Notes under the pieces: model-generated
The model's database searches: none
What the model was told of the DNA's origin: nothing
The model's input: the letters and a program-made list of their open reading frames with translations, nothing else
Assembly: GCA_030752795.1 (NCBI GenBank)
Contig: JASMDM010000076.1
Coordinates: 1-41,753 of the forward strand
Length of the DNA stretch: 41,753 nucleotides
From: SAR202 cluster bacterium
GTDB taxonomy: Bacteria; Chloroflexota; Dehalococcoidia; Lucifugimonadales; UBA1123
Direction: 5' to 3'
Part shown: in pieces, positions 1 through 8,389 of the stretch
Layout of the letters: every line of letters begins with the position of its first letter
Numbering within the stretch: position 1 is the stretch's first letter
Position numbers and translations under genes: made by a program

Positions 1-1316
1 AGGTAGAAGAGCTGGTCGTCGTTTACCTTGGACGTGGTGGCTTCGTGCGCCATCTGCGCGGTCGGGCTACGAACTTCGATGTATGGCACCGTGTGTGCAC
101 CGCACTGGTCGCCGATCAGCAATGAGTCGCATTGCGTGAAGTTTCGGGCGTTCGTGGCCGTGGGCATGACCTTGACCTGACCGCGATACGTATTCTGGGC
201 CTTGCCGGCGGAGATGCCTTTCGCGACGATCGTGCTGCGGGTGTTCTTACCGATGTGGACCATCTTCGTACCGGTGTCGGCCTGCTGGTAATTGTTGACC
301 AGCGCGACCGAATAGAACTCGCCCACCGAGTTGTCGCCCAGCAGCATCACGCTCGGGTACTTCCACGTTATCGCGGATCCGGTCTCGACCTGGGTCCAGG
401 ATATTTTCGAGTTCTTGCCTTGGGCCTTGCCTCGCTTGGTAACGAAGTTGTACACGCCGCCGTTGCCGTCTTTGTCGCCCGGGTACCAGTTCTGCAGCGT
501 CGAGTATTTGATCTCAGCGTCGTCAAGCGTTACGAGCTCGACGACCGCGGCGTGGAGTTGGTGGGTTTTGCGCATCGGCGCGGTGCACCCTTCCAGGTAG
601 CTCACGTAGCTGTTTTTGTCCGCGACGATCAAGGTCCGCTCGAACTGTCCCGTGTTGAGCGCGTTGATCCTGAAATAGGTCATGAGGTCGATCGGACAGC
701 GCACGCCTTCCGGCACGTAACAGAACGAGCCGTCGCTGAACACCGCCGAGTTCAATGTCGCGTAGAAGTTGTCGGTGTACGGCACGACCGAGCCCAGGTA
801 TTTGCGGACGATGTCGGGGTAGTTCTGCACTGCCTCGCTAATCGAGCAGAAGATCACGCCCGCGTCTTCAAGCATTTTCTGGTACGTGGTCGCGACCGAT
901 ACGCTATCCAGCACCGCATCGACTGCAACACCGCTAAGCATCTTTTGCTCTTGGAGCGGGATTCCCAGCTTGTCGAACGCGGCCAGAATCTCAGGGTCGA
1001 CGTCGTCCAGGCTCTTTGGACCGTCGCCCTGCGATTTGGGCGCCGCGTAGTAGTACATGCCCTGGAAATCGATCGGTTCGTGCTGAATGTTCGCCCACGT
1101 CGGCTCTTCCGCGCGGAGCGTCTCCCAGTGCCGGTACGCCTTCAATCGCCAGTCGAGCAACCAGTCCGGTTCGTTCTTCTTCGCCGAGATGAAACGAACT
1201 ATGTCTTCGCTAAGTCCCTTGGGCGCGACGTCGGACTCGTAATCGAAATCGAAGCCCCATTTGTACTGGGAATCTTCGACACCGGTCTCCCGTGAAATGA
1301 CCCGTTCGGCCGCCAT
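1..1316 (-). CDS. sufB: Fe-S cluster assembly scaffold protein SufB (3' end cut by window edge)
   Basis: Reading leftward from the ATG at 1316 the frame stays open to the edge, giving 438 residues of a family that is usually about 470 long, so only the C-terminal tail is missing. The N-terminus carries the SufB signature ([17 protein letters not shown], then [20 protein letters not shown] and PTWANI), and the last visible residues read [17 protein letters not shown], the conserved SufB C-terminal stretch. SufB forms the SufBC2D complex with the ATPase SufC and SufD and is the scaffold on which cytosolic Fe-S clusters are built from SufS-delivered sulfur. It appears to be the first gene of its transcript, with a strong promoter and possible operator just upstream (1355-1399); the remaining suf genes would lie off the left edge. 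Here Fe-S supply would serve NuoB, NuoI and HpnH among others. Identification is firm; the start follows from the alignment-like fit at the N-terminus. Confidence 0.96.
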   Translation of the reverse strand, partial: MAAERVISRETGVEDSQYKWGFDFDYESDVAPKGLSEDIVRFISAKKNEPDWLLDWRLKAYRHWETLRAEEPTWANIQHEPIDFQGMYYYAAPKSQGDGPKSLDDVDPEILAAFDKLGIPLQEQKMLSGVAVDAVLDSVSVATTYQKMLEDAGVIFCSISEAVQNYPDIVRKYLGSVVPYTDNFYATLNSAVFSDGSFCYVPEGVRCPIDLMTYFRINALNTGQFERTLIVADKNSYVSYLEGCTAPMRKTHQLHAAVVELVTLDDAEIKYSTLQNWYPGDKDGNGGVYNFVTKRGKAQGKNSKISWTQVETGSAITWKYPSVMLLGDNSVGEFYSVALVNNYQQADTGTKMVHIGKNTRSTIVAKGISAGKAQNTYRGQVKVMPTATNARNFTQCDSLLIGDQCGAHTVPYIEVRSPTAQMAHEATTSKVNDDQLFY

Positions 1317-1354
1317 AGGTTGTACGCTCCCACAGGGTTGTTGATCGCATCAGT

Positions 1355-1391
1355 CAAGAATACATGGCGTACTATAACACCCGTATTCTTG
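1355..1391. promoter_or_regulatory. inverted repeat around the sufB -10 box (possible operator)
   Basis: CAAGAATAC at 1355-1363 and GTATTCTTG at 1383-1391 are perfect 9-bp inverted arms with a 19-base gap. One arm sits at the expected transcription start, the other in the -10/-35 spacer, so a dimer bound here would cover the promoter. suf operons are commonly controlled by Fe-S-sensing repressors (SufR, IscR/Rrf2 type). The repeat does not match an operator I know, so the regulator is unknown. Confidence 0.5.
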
Positions 1392-1399
1392 GCGGTCAA
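1371..1399 (-). promoter_or_regulatory. sigma70-type promoter of sufB
   Basis: On the minus strand a -35 TTGACC (1394-1399) and a -10 TATAGT (1371-1376) are separated by 17 bases, close to the bacterial consensus. Transcription would begin near 1364, about 48 bases before the sufB ATG. Seen in sequence; activity is inferred. Confidence 0.72.
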
Positions 1400-1461
1400 A
1401 TAAACGTGCGATACGCTCATTTACAGAGGCGGGGCAGGTCCAACCTCGTCAGATGGTGAAG

Positions 1462-2361
1462 CTAGGCTTCGGGCGTCTTCAGCCGTGCGAGAACCGTGGC
1501 ATGAGCTCGGTTGACGTCAACGCCTGTCGCCACTTTGACGGACCTTGCGCCGGTTGTGGCGCGCGTTTCGCCGGACCTCGGCCCGGATGTCGCCACGACC
1601 ACTTCGGCCTGGGTGTACGTGAGTATTCCCGGTTCGACGACGGCAGCCATTGCGAGCGGGTCACATAGATCGTATATGGGCTGATCCGGTTGGAACTCGA
1701 ACCATGCACTCACGATCTCGGCGGCGAGCTCTTCGCCAACGGTTTCCCCATCGGACCAATCGGTCTTATTCCTGTCAAACGCCACCTGGCGGCAAACGTC
1801 CAATCCGATCATCGTGGTCGGCACGCCGGAACTGAACACCACGTTCGCGGCCGTCGGATCGTTGTAGATGTTGAACTCCGCGTACGGGGTGACGTTTCCG
1901 CCCTCGAGCGCTCCTCCCATCACGATGATCTTGTGTAACTGCGACGCCAGAACCGGTTGTCGTTGGAGCGCGTGCGCTACATTCGTAAGCGGGCCTAATG
2001 CGATCAGAGTCAGGTCCGGGCCGTACGTCGAGCCCGCGTCGATGATGAATTCGGCGGCGCGCAGGGGATGCGGTCCGCTGTCGACCGGTCGAAGGGCGAT
2101 CGTGAGGCCGCCCGAGCCGTGGAATCCGTAGCCGTACTCATAGGCGCCGCGAAGGGGTCTGGACGCCCCTGCCGCCACCGGTATTTCGGGATGTCCGAGA
2201 CGATCCAGCAGGCGAAGCGCGTTGGCCGTTGTGTGTGTGAGTCTGGCGTTGCCACCGACGGTCGTCAGTCCCTTGATCTCCAATTCAGGGGAATTCAGGG
2301 CCATGATCAACGCGATCGCGTCGTCTGTCCCCGGGTCGGTGTCGATTACAACTGTTGCCAT
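1462..2361 (-). CDS. inosine-uridine-type nucleoside hydrolase
   Basis: 299 residues, the normal length for the IUNH family, which cleaves the N-glycosidic bond of ribonucleosides to free base plus ribose. The calcium-binding N-terminal motif DTDPGTDDAIAL is at residues 7-18, FHGSGGL fits the HG motif near residue 80, and EFNIYNDPTAA supplies the sugar-binding Asn/Glu. In the C-terminal motif, where many members have HDPLA, this protein reads LCDPLA: the calcium-ligand Asp is kept but the His is a Cys. I chose the ATG at 2361 over more upstream starts because AGGAG lies 7 bases ahead of it and the first residues then match the family. It follows the epimerase gene by 84 bp in the same direction, so it may be the tail of the hopanoid/sugar operon or stand alone. 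The base specificity cannot be told from sequence. Confidence 0.9.
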   Translation of the reverse strand: MATVVIDTDPGTDDAIALIMALNSPELEIKGLTTVGGNARLTHTTANALRLLDRLGHPEIPVAAGASRPLRGAYEYGYGFHGSGGLTIALRPVDSGPHPLRAAEFIIDAGSTYGPDLTLIALGPLTNVAHALQRQPVLASQLHKIIVMGGALEGGNVTPYAEFNIYNDPTAANVVFSSGVPTTMIGLDVCRQVAFDRNKTDWSDGETVGEELAAEIVSAWFEFQPDQPIYDLCDPLAMAAVVEPGILTYTQAEVVVATSGPRSGETRATTGARSVKVATGVDVNRAHATVLARLKTPEA

Positions 2362-2445
2362 AGATGCTCCTGTCCGTCGGCATTGGCGACAGGCCGTGGC
2401 GCCAGGTCTATCCGTCACGCTCCTCGTGCGATGACCCGGTCCCGG

Positions 2446-3396
2446 CTACGCCTTCCGTGTCGCAAACGCCTCCCACGCCTGGTGCGACGTGTATTTTGGC
2501 GTCATCTCCAGTTCTGTTTCGATCTTTTTTGTGTCGACCACCCATCGATAACGGATGAAATCTATCCCCGCGGCTGGTGAGTCCGATTGCAGCCTGAGCT
2601 TCCAGCCCAACGACGCCAAGCCGTAGAGGATCGGCGCGGGCATCTTGACCATTCGGCGACCGAATATCGCCGCCATCTCGCTCCATCGAACGGTTCCACG
2701 TCCGGCGAGATTGTAGGCTCCGCGAGGCCTTTGGCGCAAGCACACAAGCATATGATCGATCAGATCGTCTTCGTGCAGAAACTGCATCTGAGGATCGGCT
2801 CCGATTACACCGACCAGGAATGGCTTCGAAAACGCGGCAGCGACAAAGTTGTCCGCGTTCGGTCCCAATACCGGACATGCCCGAAGAATCGTGACCGCGC
2901 ACTCCGGGTGATCGATGGCGTACCGTTCAAGCAACGCTTCCGATTCGGCTTTGCCTTCGGAGTATTGAAATCCCGACAACGGCCTCGGGCTGGATTCTTC
3001 GGTCAGCGCCTCCGGATTGTCCGCGTGAGCGCCATATATCGATGTGGTGCTCAGGTACAGGATGTGCTTGACGTCGCCGGCCGCGCACGCCTCGAGTAGA
3101 TTTTCCGTTCCTCCAACGTTGATTTTTCTGACAGCGCGACGATCATGTCCTGGATTCATGTCGTACGCGAGATGCACGACTGTCTCGATGTCGCACCCGA
3201 CGAAGAGCTTCGAAAACGGTTCGCCGACGTCCTGTCTCCGATAGTCGATATCCGCGATGCCGGCTGATTCCGGCTTGCGAAGGTCGATTGCCATGAAATA
3301 ATCGATATTGGCGCTCCGAGTCAATGCTTTGATCAGCCGAGTTGCGACATATCCGGCGGCGCCGGTGACGGCGATGCGCTTCGGAAGTTCAACCAT
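2446..3396 (-). CDS. NAD-dependent epimerase/dehydratase family protein
   Basis: 316 residues of the extended short-chain dehydrogenase fold. The Rossmann motif is VTGAAGYVATRL near the N-terminus, STTSIYG carries the catalytic Ser/Thr, and YSEGK is the YxxxK pair that binds NAD and does proton transfer. Members oxidise, epimerise or dehydrate nucleotide sugars or related alcohols; the substrate is not readable here. Start: the ATG at 3396 overlaps the end of the upstream gene (stop at 3389-3391) by 8 bases, which suggests translational coupling; longer upstream starts would run deep into that gene. Hopanoid loci in proteobacteria often contain an epimerase called HpnA. This gene sits in a run that begins with hopanoid genes, but I cannot tell an HpnA orthologue from any other epimerase without a tree. 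Family call is firm, role is open. Confidence 0.88.
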   Translation of the reverse strand: MVELPKRIAVTGAAGYVATRLIKALTRSANIDYFMAIDLRKPESAGIADIDYRRQDVGEPFSKLFVGCDIETVVHLAYDMNPGHDRRAVRKINVGGTENLLEACAAGDVKHILYLSTTSIYGAHADNPEALTEESSPRPLSGFQYSEGKAESEALLERYAIDHPECAVTILRACPVLGPNADNFVAAAFSKPFLVGVIGADPQMQFLHEDDLIDHMLVCLRQRPRGAYNLAGRGTVRWSEMAAIFGRRMVKMPAPILYGLASLGWKLRLQSDSPAAGIDFIRYRWVVDTKKIETELEMTPKYTSHQAWEAFATRKA

Positions 3397-3760
3397 CTGC
3401 CGGAATGTCGGTGAAATCGAAGCGCAACGTGCCGAGTCCGGGCACGTCGAATGCCATGCCGATCTTGCGCGGACCATCGTCCAGGGTGACGCCGGTCACG
3501 TCGATTTTGATCGACCGGTTCATCGCCAAGGCGAACGTCTTCTCTCGCGAAACGTCGCTGAACGCCGTTCGCTCACCTTCGTACTCGAAAAAAGTCTCGT
3601 TGGCTTCGACTTCTTCGCCGTCAACGATCAGGGGCCAAAGACCGTATGCATACCCGGACCCGAGGCGATTCTTGAGCTCGAACTCGAAGCCCGTAGCGGA
3701 GTTTCGCAGGCTTCCTTTGACGTACAGCCTTCGCAACAAAAATGCGGGCACGGAAACCAT
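3389..3760 (-). CDS. conserved-looking protein of unknown function, 123 aa
   Basis: I do not recognise this protein. Its start codon overlaps the stop of the aldolase gene (ATGA at 3757-3760) and its end overlaps the start of the epimerase by 8 bases, so it is very probably translated and coupled to both. It has no signal peptide or membrane segment. The sequence alternates short hydrophobic stretches with Gly/Asp turns (FEFELKNRLGSGYAYG, LIVDGEEV, GLGTLRFDF), which suggests a single small beta-sandwich or barrel domain. A binding or accessory role to the neighbouring sugar enzymes is only an inference from position. Confidence 0.75.
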   Translation of the reverse strand: MVSVPAFLLRRLYVKGSLRNSATGFEFELKNRLGSGYAYGLWPLIVDGEEVEANETFFEYEGERTAFSDVSREKTFALAMNRSIKIDVTGVTLDDGPRKIGMAFDVPGLGTLRFDFTDIPADG

Positions 3761-4440
3761 CAGCCGTCACCTCTGATCTTCGGATTGCGCATTCGGTAAA
3801 CCTCTATCTCCGACTCCACAACGTCGGGCGGCAGCGTGGTCACGCCGCCCAGCACCGTCGAGTTGACGTAGATTTGCGCCACGTGCTCGACGAGCGTGCA
3901 AATTTCCAGCGCCTCGTCCAGATCCGATCCGACGCCGACCAAGCCGTGATTCCTGATCAGCGCGGCCTTGCGCTCACCCAATGCATCACACACGTTCGCC
4001 GCCAGGTTCTCCGACGCCGAAAACGCGTATTCTGACACCTGTACTGCCCCACCCAGCGTGATCGTGGCTTCATCGATTATCGGAGGCAGTTCTTTCCCCG
4101 CCACCGCCAGCGAGCTCGCGTACACCGAGTGGGTGTGGATCACCGCTCCGATTTCCGGTCGCGCCCGGTAGATCGCCAAGTGCAGCAGGCTCTCAGAGGA
4201 CGGCGTGCCGTCGCCTTCCACCGGTTCAGCATCGAAGTCGACCACGACTACGTCATCCGCGTTCATCAACTCGTACGGCAATGCCATTGGAGTGATGGCC
4301 ATCAACGCCTGACCGTCCGGGCTCGCTATGACCTTGCTGACGTTCCCGCTCGTGCCCGACACCAATCCCATGGACGAAATTCGGCGGGCCGTTTTCGCGA
4401 CGCTCGATTTTTCGGAATGCCATCTGGTCATCGCGGCCAT
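3760..4440 (-). CDS. class II aldolase/adducin family protein (fuculose-phosphate aldolase-like)
   Basis: About 226 residues, typical of L-fuculose-1-phosphate / ribulose-5-phosphate 4-epimerase-type class II aldolases. GLVSGTSGNVS is the phosphate-binding N-terminal motif, SSES followed by AIYRARPEIGAVIHTHS provides the catalytic acid and the first two zinc His residues, and ALIRNHGLVGVG carries a further zinc His. These enzymes cleave a phosphorylated ketose into dihydroxyacetone phosphate and an aldehyde. The gene follows a sugar kinase, the usual arrangement in pathways that phosphorylate and then split a sugar. Start is uncertain: ATGs at 4440 and 4431 and a TTG at 4467 are all possible and none has a clear ribosome binding site. 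The 3' end overlaps the next gene by ATGA. Substrate unknown. Confidence 0.88.
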   Translation of the reverse strand: MAAMTRWHSEKSSVAKTARRISSMGLVSGTSGNVSKVIASPDGQALMAITPMALPYELMNADDVVVVDFDAEPVEGDGTPSSESLLHLAIYRARPEIGAVIHTHSVYASSLAVAGKELPPIIDEATITLGGAVQVSEYAFSASENLAANVCDALGERKAALIRNHGLVGVGSDLDEALEICTLVEHVAQIYVNSTVLGGVTTLPPDVVESEIEVYRMRNPKIRGDG

Positions 4441-4474
4441 CCAAGCGCATAGTGCGTGCGGGCGCAAGCCTGTG

Positions 4475-5944
4475 TCATATCGGCTGCTCCGACAAGGTCT
4501 GGTCCGTTTCGATCCACGCCATGTAAAGAGCGTCGTAGAGGGCGATGTCCAGCGCGTCCGGCTCGACCGTCGTCACGCCGATCGCGTCGCTGACCGCGTC
4601 TTCAATCGAGTGGTAGTGGCCGGTTGCCACCCGTGCGCACAAAGCCGCGCCCTCCGCGGTTGCCCGGGGATCGTCGCCGAGCTTAACGGGCCGGCCAAGA
4701 ACGGCAGCGAGGATTCGCACGAACGTCATGGATTGTGTCATGCCGCCGCCGATCGCCATTGTCGTTGCCGGTCCACCGACCAGTCGCTCCATCTGTTCGA
4801 TGTTGGCTCTGAAAGCGAACGCGAATCCTTCCAGCGCTGAGCGGACAACGTGCTGACGGCCGAACCGGCTCACCGTGAGCGGCACGGGAAACACGATGCC
4901 GCCCAATCGCATGCCAAGGTTCGACATGTCCATCCGACCTACTCCAAGGTACGCCCTCGCCCCGTCTGAGCCCAACGGCGCAGAGGCTGCGAGTTCGTCG
5001 AGCTCCTTGTAGGCTTCGTCTCCTCCGCCGACCATCGTGTCTTTCAGCCATCGCAGCGCGTTGCCCATGTCGCCCGCGCTGCTCTCGAGGACCCAGGTGT
5101 TAGCCATCGCGTGGACGCCAGTCCATGTCTCTCCGGTGCTCGAAATAACAGGGCTCGCGGTGACCATCTGCGCCGACGCGCTCCACCCGGCGACGATGCC
5201 GACTTGGCGAGGCGCGGTCGCGCCCAATCCCACGAGGCCGCACTGCGTATCGGACCCCGCCGTCACGACCGAAGTCCCCGGCGCCAGCCCGGTTTGTTCG
5301 GATGCCTGAGCGGTCACTCGCCCCATCACGTCGTCTGAATTGGTCAACCCGACGCGGTCCAACGGCATGCCTAAGTCTAGGTAGAGATCTTCTGCCCGGC
5401 GACCGGATTCCAGATCGAGCATGCCGGCTTCCGCTGCTAAAGTTCTTTCGCTGGCAATCTCGCCGCTAAGTTTGAATGCAAGCCAATCAGCCAGCGAGAT
5501 GACGGAGGCTATGCGCGCATACACGTCGGGTTGATGGATCTGAAACCATCGAAGTTTACCCGCCGCAAGCATGAACGCGGGCGTATGGCCTGTCGTCCCG
5601 TATATCCTGTCACGGTGGATTTCGTCGAGCTCAGCGCCCTCGAAAACGGCCCGAAGGTCGACGTTCGGTCCGACGTAGATCTCGTTGCTGTCTGCGTCGA
5701 GAAACGCCAGCGCTTGCCGTTGAGACGTGATCGCGACGGCGGACACCCGACGGCCCGCCAAGCATCGCGAGATTGCGTTGCTCACGCCGCGCCAAACCGC
5801 CTGCGGGTCGAACGCGCGAGCAAGCTCCGGCGCTCCGGCCTCCTGCGTGTACACCCATGGGCTCGCGGACGAGACCACGATGCCCGCGCTCGGGTGAAAC
5901 AGGTGGCATCGGACCGCGCTGGTCCCCGCGTCGACGACCAGCAC
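4475..5944 (-). CDS. FGGY-family carbohydrate kinase
   Basis: 489 residues, full length for the FGGY kinases (xylulokinase, fuculokinase, erythrulose and AI-2 kinases). The N-terminal ATP-phosphate motif VVDAGTSAVRCHLF begins at residue 3. TAGSDTQCGLVGLGA, just past mid-protein, matches the second phosphate-binding region, and AIGGGMTQS is the C-terminal adenosine motif. It would phosphorylate a ketose, polyol or similar sugar with ATP. The GTG at 5944 is the only in-frame start near the upstream gene, whose TAG lies at 5949-5951; AAGG lies a short distance before it. Only a few bases separate it from the dehydrogenase upstream, and the aldolase follows directly, so the three probably act in one pathway. 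The exact sugar cannot be named from sequence. Confidence 0.9.
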   Translation of the reverse strand: MLVVDAGTSAVRCHLFHPSAGIVVSSASPWVYTQEAGAPELARAFDPQAVWRGVSNAISRCLAGRRVSAVAITSQRQALAFLDADSNEIYVGPNVDLRAVFEGAELDEIHRDRIYGTTGHTPAFMLAAGKLRWFQIHQPDVYARIASVISLADWLAFKLSGEIASERTLAAEAGMLDLESGRRAEDLYLDLGMPLDRVGLTNSDDVMGRVTAQASEQTGLAPGTSVVTAGSDTQCGLVGLGATAPRQVGIVAGWSASAQMVTASPVISSTGETWTGVHAMANTWVLESSAGDMGNALRWLKDTMVGGGDEAYKELDELAASAPLGSDGARAYLGVGRMDMSNLGMRLGGIVFPVPLTVSRFGRQHVVRSALEGFAFAFRANIEQMERLVGGPATTMAIGGGMTQSMTFVRILAAVLGRPVKLGDDPRATAEGAALCARVATGHYHSIEDAVSDAIGVTTVEPDALDIALYDALYMAWIETDQTLSEQPI

Positions 5945-5948
5945 ATGG

Positions 5949-6950
5949 CTACCTTGAGCTACGATTCCACGCCTCCGGATTGACTAAGTTCTTCGGACGT
6001 TCACCATCCAAAAACCGCAACACGTCGTCGGTCATCGTCCGCGAATGCCTTTCGATCGTTTCGGCGGTCGCCCCGCCAACATGCGGCGACAGAATCACGT
6101 TGTTCAGAGCTATCAGTGGATTGTCCGGCGCAACAGGATGCGTTTCGAAAACGTCCACCGCCGCTCCGGCGATCGATCGACTTCTCAATGCGTCAACCAA
6201 CGCAGTGCGGTCGATTATGCTGGCGTCAGAGCAGTTGACGATATATGCCGTCTTCTTCATCGTCGCCAGGCGCGCCTCATCCAAAAGCCCTTCGGTTTCG
6301 TCGGTGAGCGGCGCGTGAATGCTCAAGAAATCAGCCTCGACGAGCACGGTTTCCAAGCTGGCCATCGTCACGTCGCCCGATGCGGACACGTAAGGATCGT
6401 ACACCATAACGTTCATGCCCAGCGCGGCGCCGATGGCCGACAGCTTGCCGCCGATTGAGCCAAGGCCGAGCAGACCCAGGGTCTTGCCTCGCAACTCGAT
6501 CCCACGCATGGAGACGTACGGCTCGGTCGGATCTTCCCATCGACCGTCGCGCACGTAGTTGTGACCGGCCGGGATGCCTCGCGCCAACGACAACATCAAC
6601 CCGAGCGCGTGCTCGGCGACAGCTTGGGCGTTTCGCCCGGGGGTGTTCACGACTAACACGCTCGACGCGGTAGCCGCATCGACGTCGACGTGATTTGTGG
6701 AATTTCTGCAAATGCCGACGAACCTCAAACTCGTCGTTTCTTCAAACGCCTCTTCAAACACAAAGTCCGCTTCCACGATCAGGATCGAAATCCGATCGGA
6801 AGCCAGGCGAGTCACCAGTGCGTCCGGGTCGGTGAGTTTCAGGGTGTCGAGCCAGCTTTCGTACGTCGTCGGAACTCGACATCGCAAACGGAGGAGTTGA
6901 TCCTCGTCAAACGGAGTGAGAACCAGCGCACGATGTTGCGGCGGCTTCAA
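5949..6950 (-). CDS. D-2-hydroxyacid dehydrogenase family protein with altered active site
   Basis: 333 residues with the two-domain D-2-hydroxyacid dehydrogenase plan. GLLGLGSIGGKL is the NAD-binding GxGxxG, VFETHP provides the conserved Glu and SPHVGGAT the catalytic His. The segment that normally reads NTARGGLVD, whose Arg binds the substrate carboxylate, here reads NCSDASIID, so Asp replaces the Arg. Family members reduce 2-keto acids or oxidise 2-hydroxyacids such as 3-phosphoglycerate; with Asp at that place the usual carboxylate contact is lost, so substrate or activity may differ. The best start is a TTG at 6950, one base after the TAG of the squalene synthase gene; it has only a weak ribosome binding site. 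The tight spacing ties sugar-type genes directly to the hopanoid run. Confidence 0.85.
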   Translation of the reverse strand: MKPPQHRALVLTPFDEDQLLRLRCRVPTTYESWLDTLKLTDPDALVTRLASDRISILIVEADFVFEEAFEETTSLRFVGICRNSTNHVDVDAATASSVLVVNTPGRNAQAVAEHALGLMLSLARGIPAGHNYVRDGRWEDPTEPYVSMRGIELRGKTLGLLGLGSIGGKLSAIGAALGMNVMVYDPYVSASGDVTMASLETVLVEADFLSIHAPLTDETEGLLDEARLATMKKTAYIVNCSDASIIDRTALVDALRSRSIAGAAVDVFETHPVAPDNPLIALNNVILSPHVGGATAETIERHSRTMTDDVLRFLDGERPKNLVNPEAWNRSSR

Positions 6951-6951
6951 G

Positions 6952-7848
6952 CTATCGTCTCGGCATGGGCACTCTCGGCAAGAGGCTGCCCGCCCACAAC
7001 CTGGCCGTTATCATCAGTTTCTCGGCGGTGCTCAAGCCGATCCTGCGGGAGTAGACGTCGAAGTCAGACGCCTCTATCCTGGTGAGAATCGCTTTGTACG
7101 CGGCATGCAGAACCTTCGGACATGCCCGCGACTCCGCGGACAACATGCTGAACAGGCGCTCAGAGCTATCGTAATAACCGTGAGCGCGCTCGACCTGGTG
7201 AGCCATCAGGCTGCGGAATGCATCGTTCGACACGCCAGCCTTGAGGTCTTCTTCCGAGTAACCGAACCGCCCCATTTCGTCTGCGGGAATGTAGATTCTG
7301 TCCAGCTCAGCATCCTCCTTGACGTCCCGCAGTATGTTCGTGAGCTGCATCGCCAACCCCATATCGATGGCATGCTGTTTGGCCGCGGGGTCGTCGTAGC
7401 CGAACACCTCGATGCAGATGAGTCCCACCACGGACGCTACCCCGTAACAGTAGGCTCGGAGCTCTTCGAAATCGTCGAAGCGCGTCTTCGAGAGGTCTGA
7501 CTCCACGCCGTCGATAACCTCTTCGTAGTACCGGACGGGAATCCCGAAGGCGGCTGAGGCGTCGGCCAACGCCACGAATTCATGGGGCACTTCGTCGGTG
7601 ATTTCGGCGTTGCCCGGCGTCAAGGACTGAGACACCAAGGCCTTGAGGCCTGCCAGTTCGGACCGCTTCTTTTCGAGTGGGAGGTCCCCGTCGGCTATGT
7701 TGTCGCACAGGCGGCAGAATGCGTACGCGGCATAGATCGCAAGGCGTTTTTTCGACGGCAGAGTACGGAAGGCGAAGTAGAAGTTCTTGGCATGCTCGCG
7801 GGCTACACTTTGGCAGTGGTCGTAAGCGAGGTCGAGTTGAGAAGCCAT
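6952..7848 (-). CDS. squalene/phytoene synthase family protein (probable squalene synthase)
   Basis: 298 residues, normal for the head-to-head prenyl synthases. Both Asp-rich motifs are present: DNIAD at residues 49-53 and LTNILRDVKEDAELDRIYIP in the second half. These enzymes join two farnesyl (or geranylgeranyl) diphosphates through a cyclopropyl intermediate. Its place between the hopene cyclase gene and its partners argues for squalene or a squalene precursor rather than phytoene. In many bacteria squalene is made by the trio HpnC, HpnD and HpnE; here only one homologue is present and no HpnE-like oxidase is in the window, so it may be a one-enzyme squalene synthase or the partners lie elsewhere. 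The ATG at 7848 is preferred over the GTG at 7863 because the conserved N-terminus starts there. Confidence 0.88.
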   Translation of the reverse strand: MASQLDLAYDHCQSVAREHAKNFYFAFRTLPSKKRLAIYAAYAFCRLCDNIADGDLPLEKKRSELAGLKALVSQSLTPGNAEITDEVPHEFVALADASAAFGIPVRYYEEVIDGVESDLSKTRFDDFEELRAYCYGVASVVGLICIEVFGYDDPAAKQHAIDMGLAMQLTNILRDVKEDAELDRIYIPADEMGRFGYSEEDLKAGVSNDAFRSLMAHQVERAHGYYDSSERLFSMLSAESRACPKVLHAAYKAILTRIEASDFDVYSRRIGLSTAEKLMITARLWAGSLLPRVPMPRR

Positions 7849-7921
7849 CGGCCTGCGGATCACCTTCCTCCGGCATCGACGGCGCAAGCCCGCGCCGTCC
7901 CGGCGTCCACGGCGCGGTAGA

Positions 7922-8389
7922 CTATACGCCCATGATCTGGATGAGAACCTCTCGGCGGATTTTTTCGGGGTCCAATTCGACCACGAAGATCCGCTGAAAT
8001 TCCCCGAGGGCCAGCGAACCGTCGATCAACGGAACGGTCTCGGAAGTGCCCAGGACCAGGTGCTGGCAATGGGAGTGGCCGTTCGGGCATTCGTTTTCGT
8101 GCATGTGGACGGTTCGGACCGAGAAATCGTTGTGCCGATAGTGAGCGTTGACGGGGGCGAATCGCTCCAACGTCGTCGCCATATCGGTGAGAAGCAGCGG
8201 CTCATTTTCCTGGATCGTAATCGCGGCGGTGGTGTGTCGCGAAAAGACCAACGTGAAACCGTTTCGCACATCGGATTCGTGCACGACATCGGTCACTTGT
8301 TCGGTTATATCAACGAACGCGGGGGCCTTGCCAGTCTCTACCTTCAACGCGAAAACGTACGTTTTGAAGGCTGTTTCACTGACTTTCAT
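7922..8389 (-). CDS. YjbQ family protein (UPF0047)
   Basis: 155 residues matching the YjbQ/UPF0047 family end to end: SRHTTAAITIQENE, the His-rich MHENECPNGHSHCQHLVLG, and a C-terminus ending SLALGEFQRIFVVELD. Family members form small trimeric barrels; some show weak thiamine-phosphate synthase activity, and the real role is not settled. GAGG stands 7 bases before the ATG at 8389. It sits between squalene-hopene cyclase and the squalene synthase, 68 bp downstream of the cyclase and 73 bp ahead of the synthase. Its place inside a hopanoid run is unusual to me and may be chance or a hint to function. Confidence 0.92.
   Translation of the reverse strand: MKVSETAFKTYVFALKVETGKAPAFVDITEQVTDVVHESDVRNGFTLVFSRHTTAAITIQENEPLLLTDMATTLERFAPVNAHYRHNDFSVRTVHMHENECPNGHSHCQHLVLGTSETVPLIDGSLALGEFQRIFVVELDPEKIRREVLIQIMGV

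Noticed and set aside
132..1295. 387-codon open frame on the plus strand
   Set aside because: It is antisense to sufB, has no family features and an Arg/Val-rich composition typical of the shadow of a GC-rich gene.
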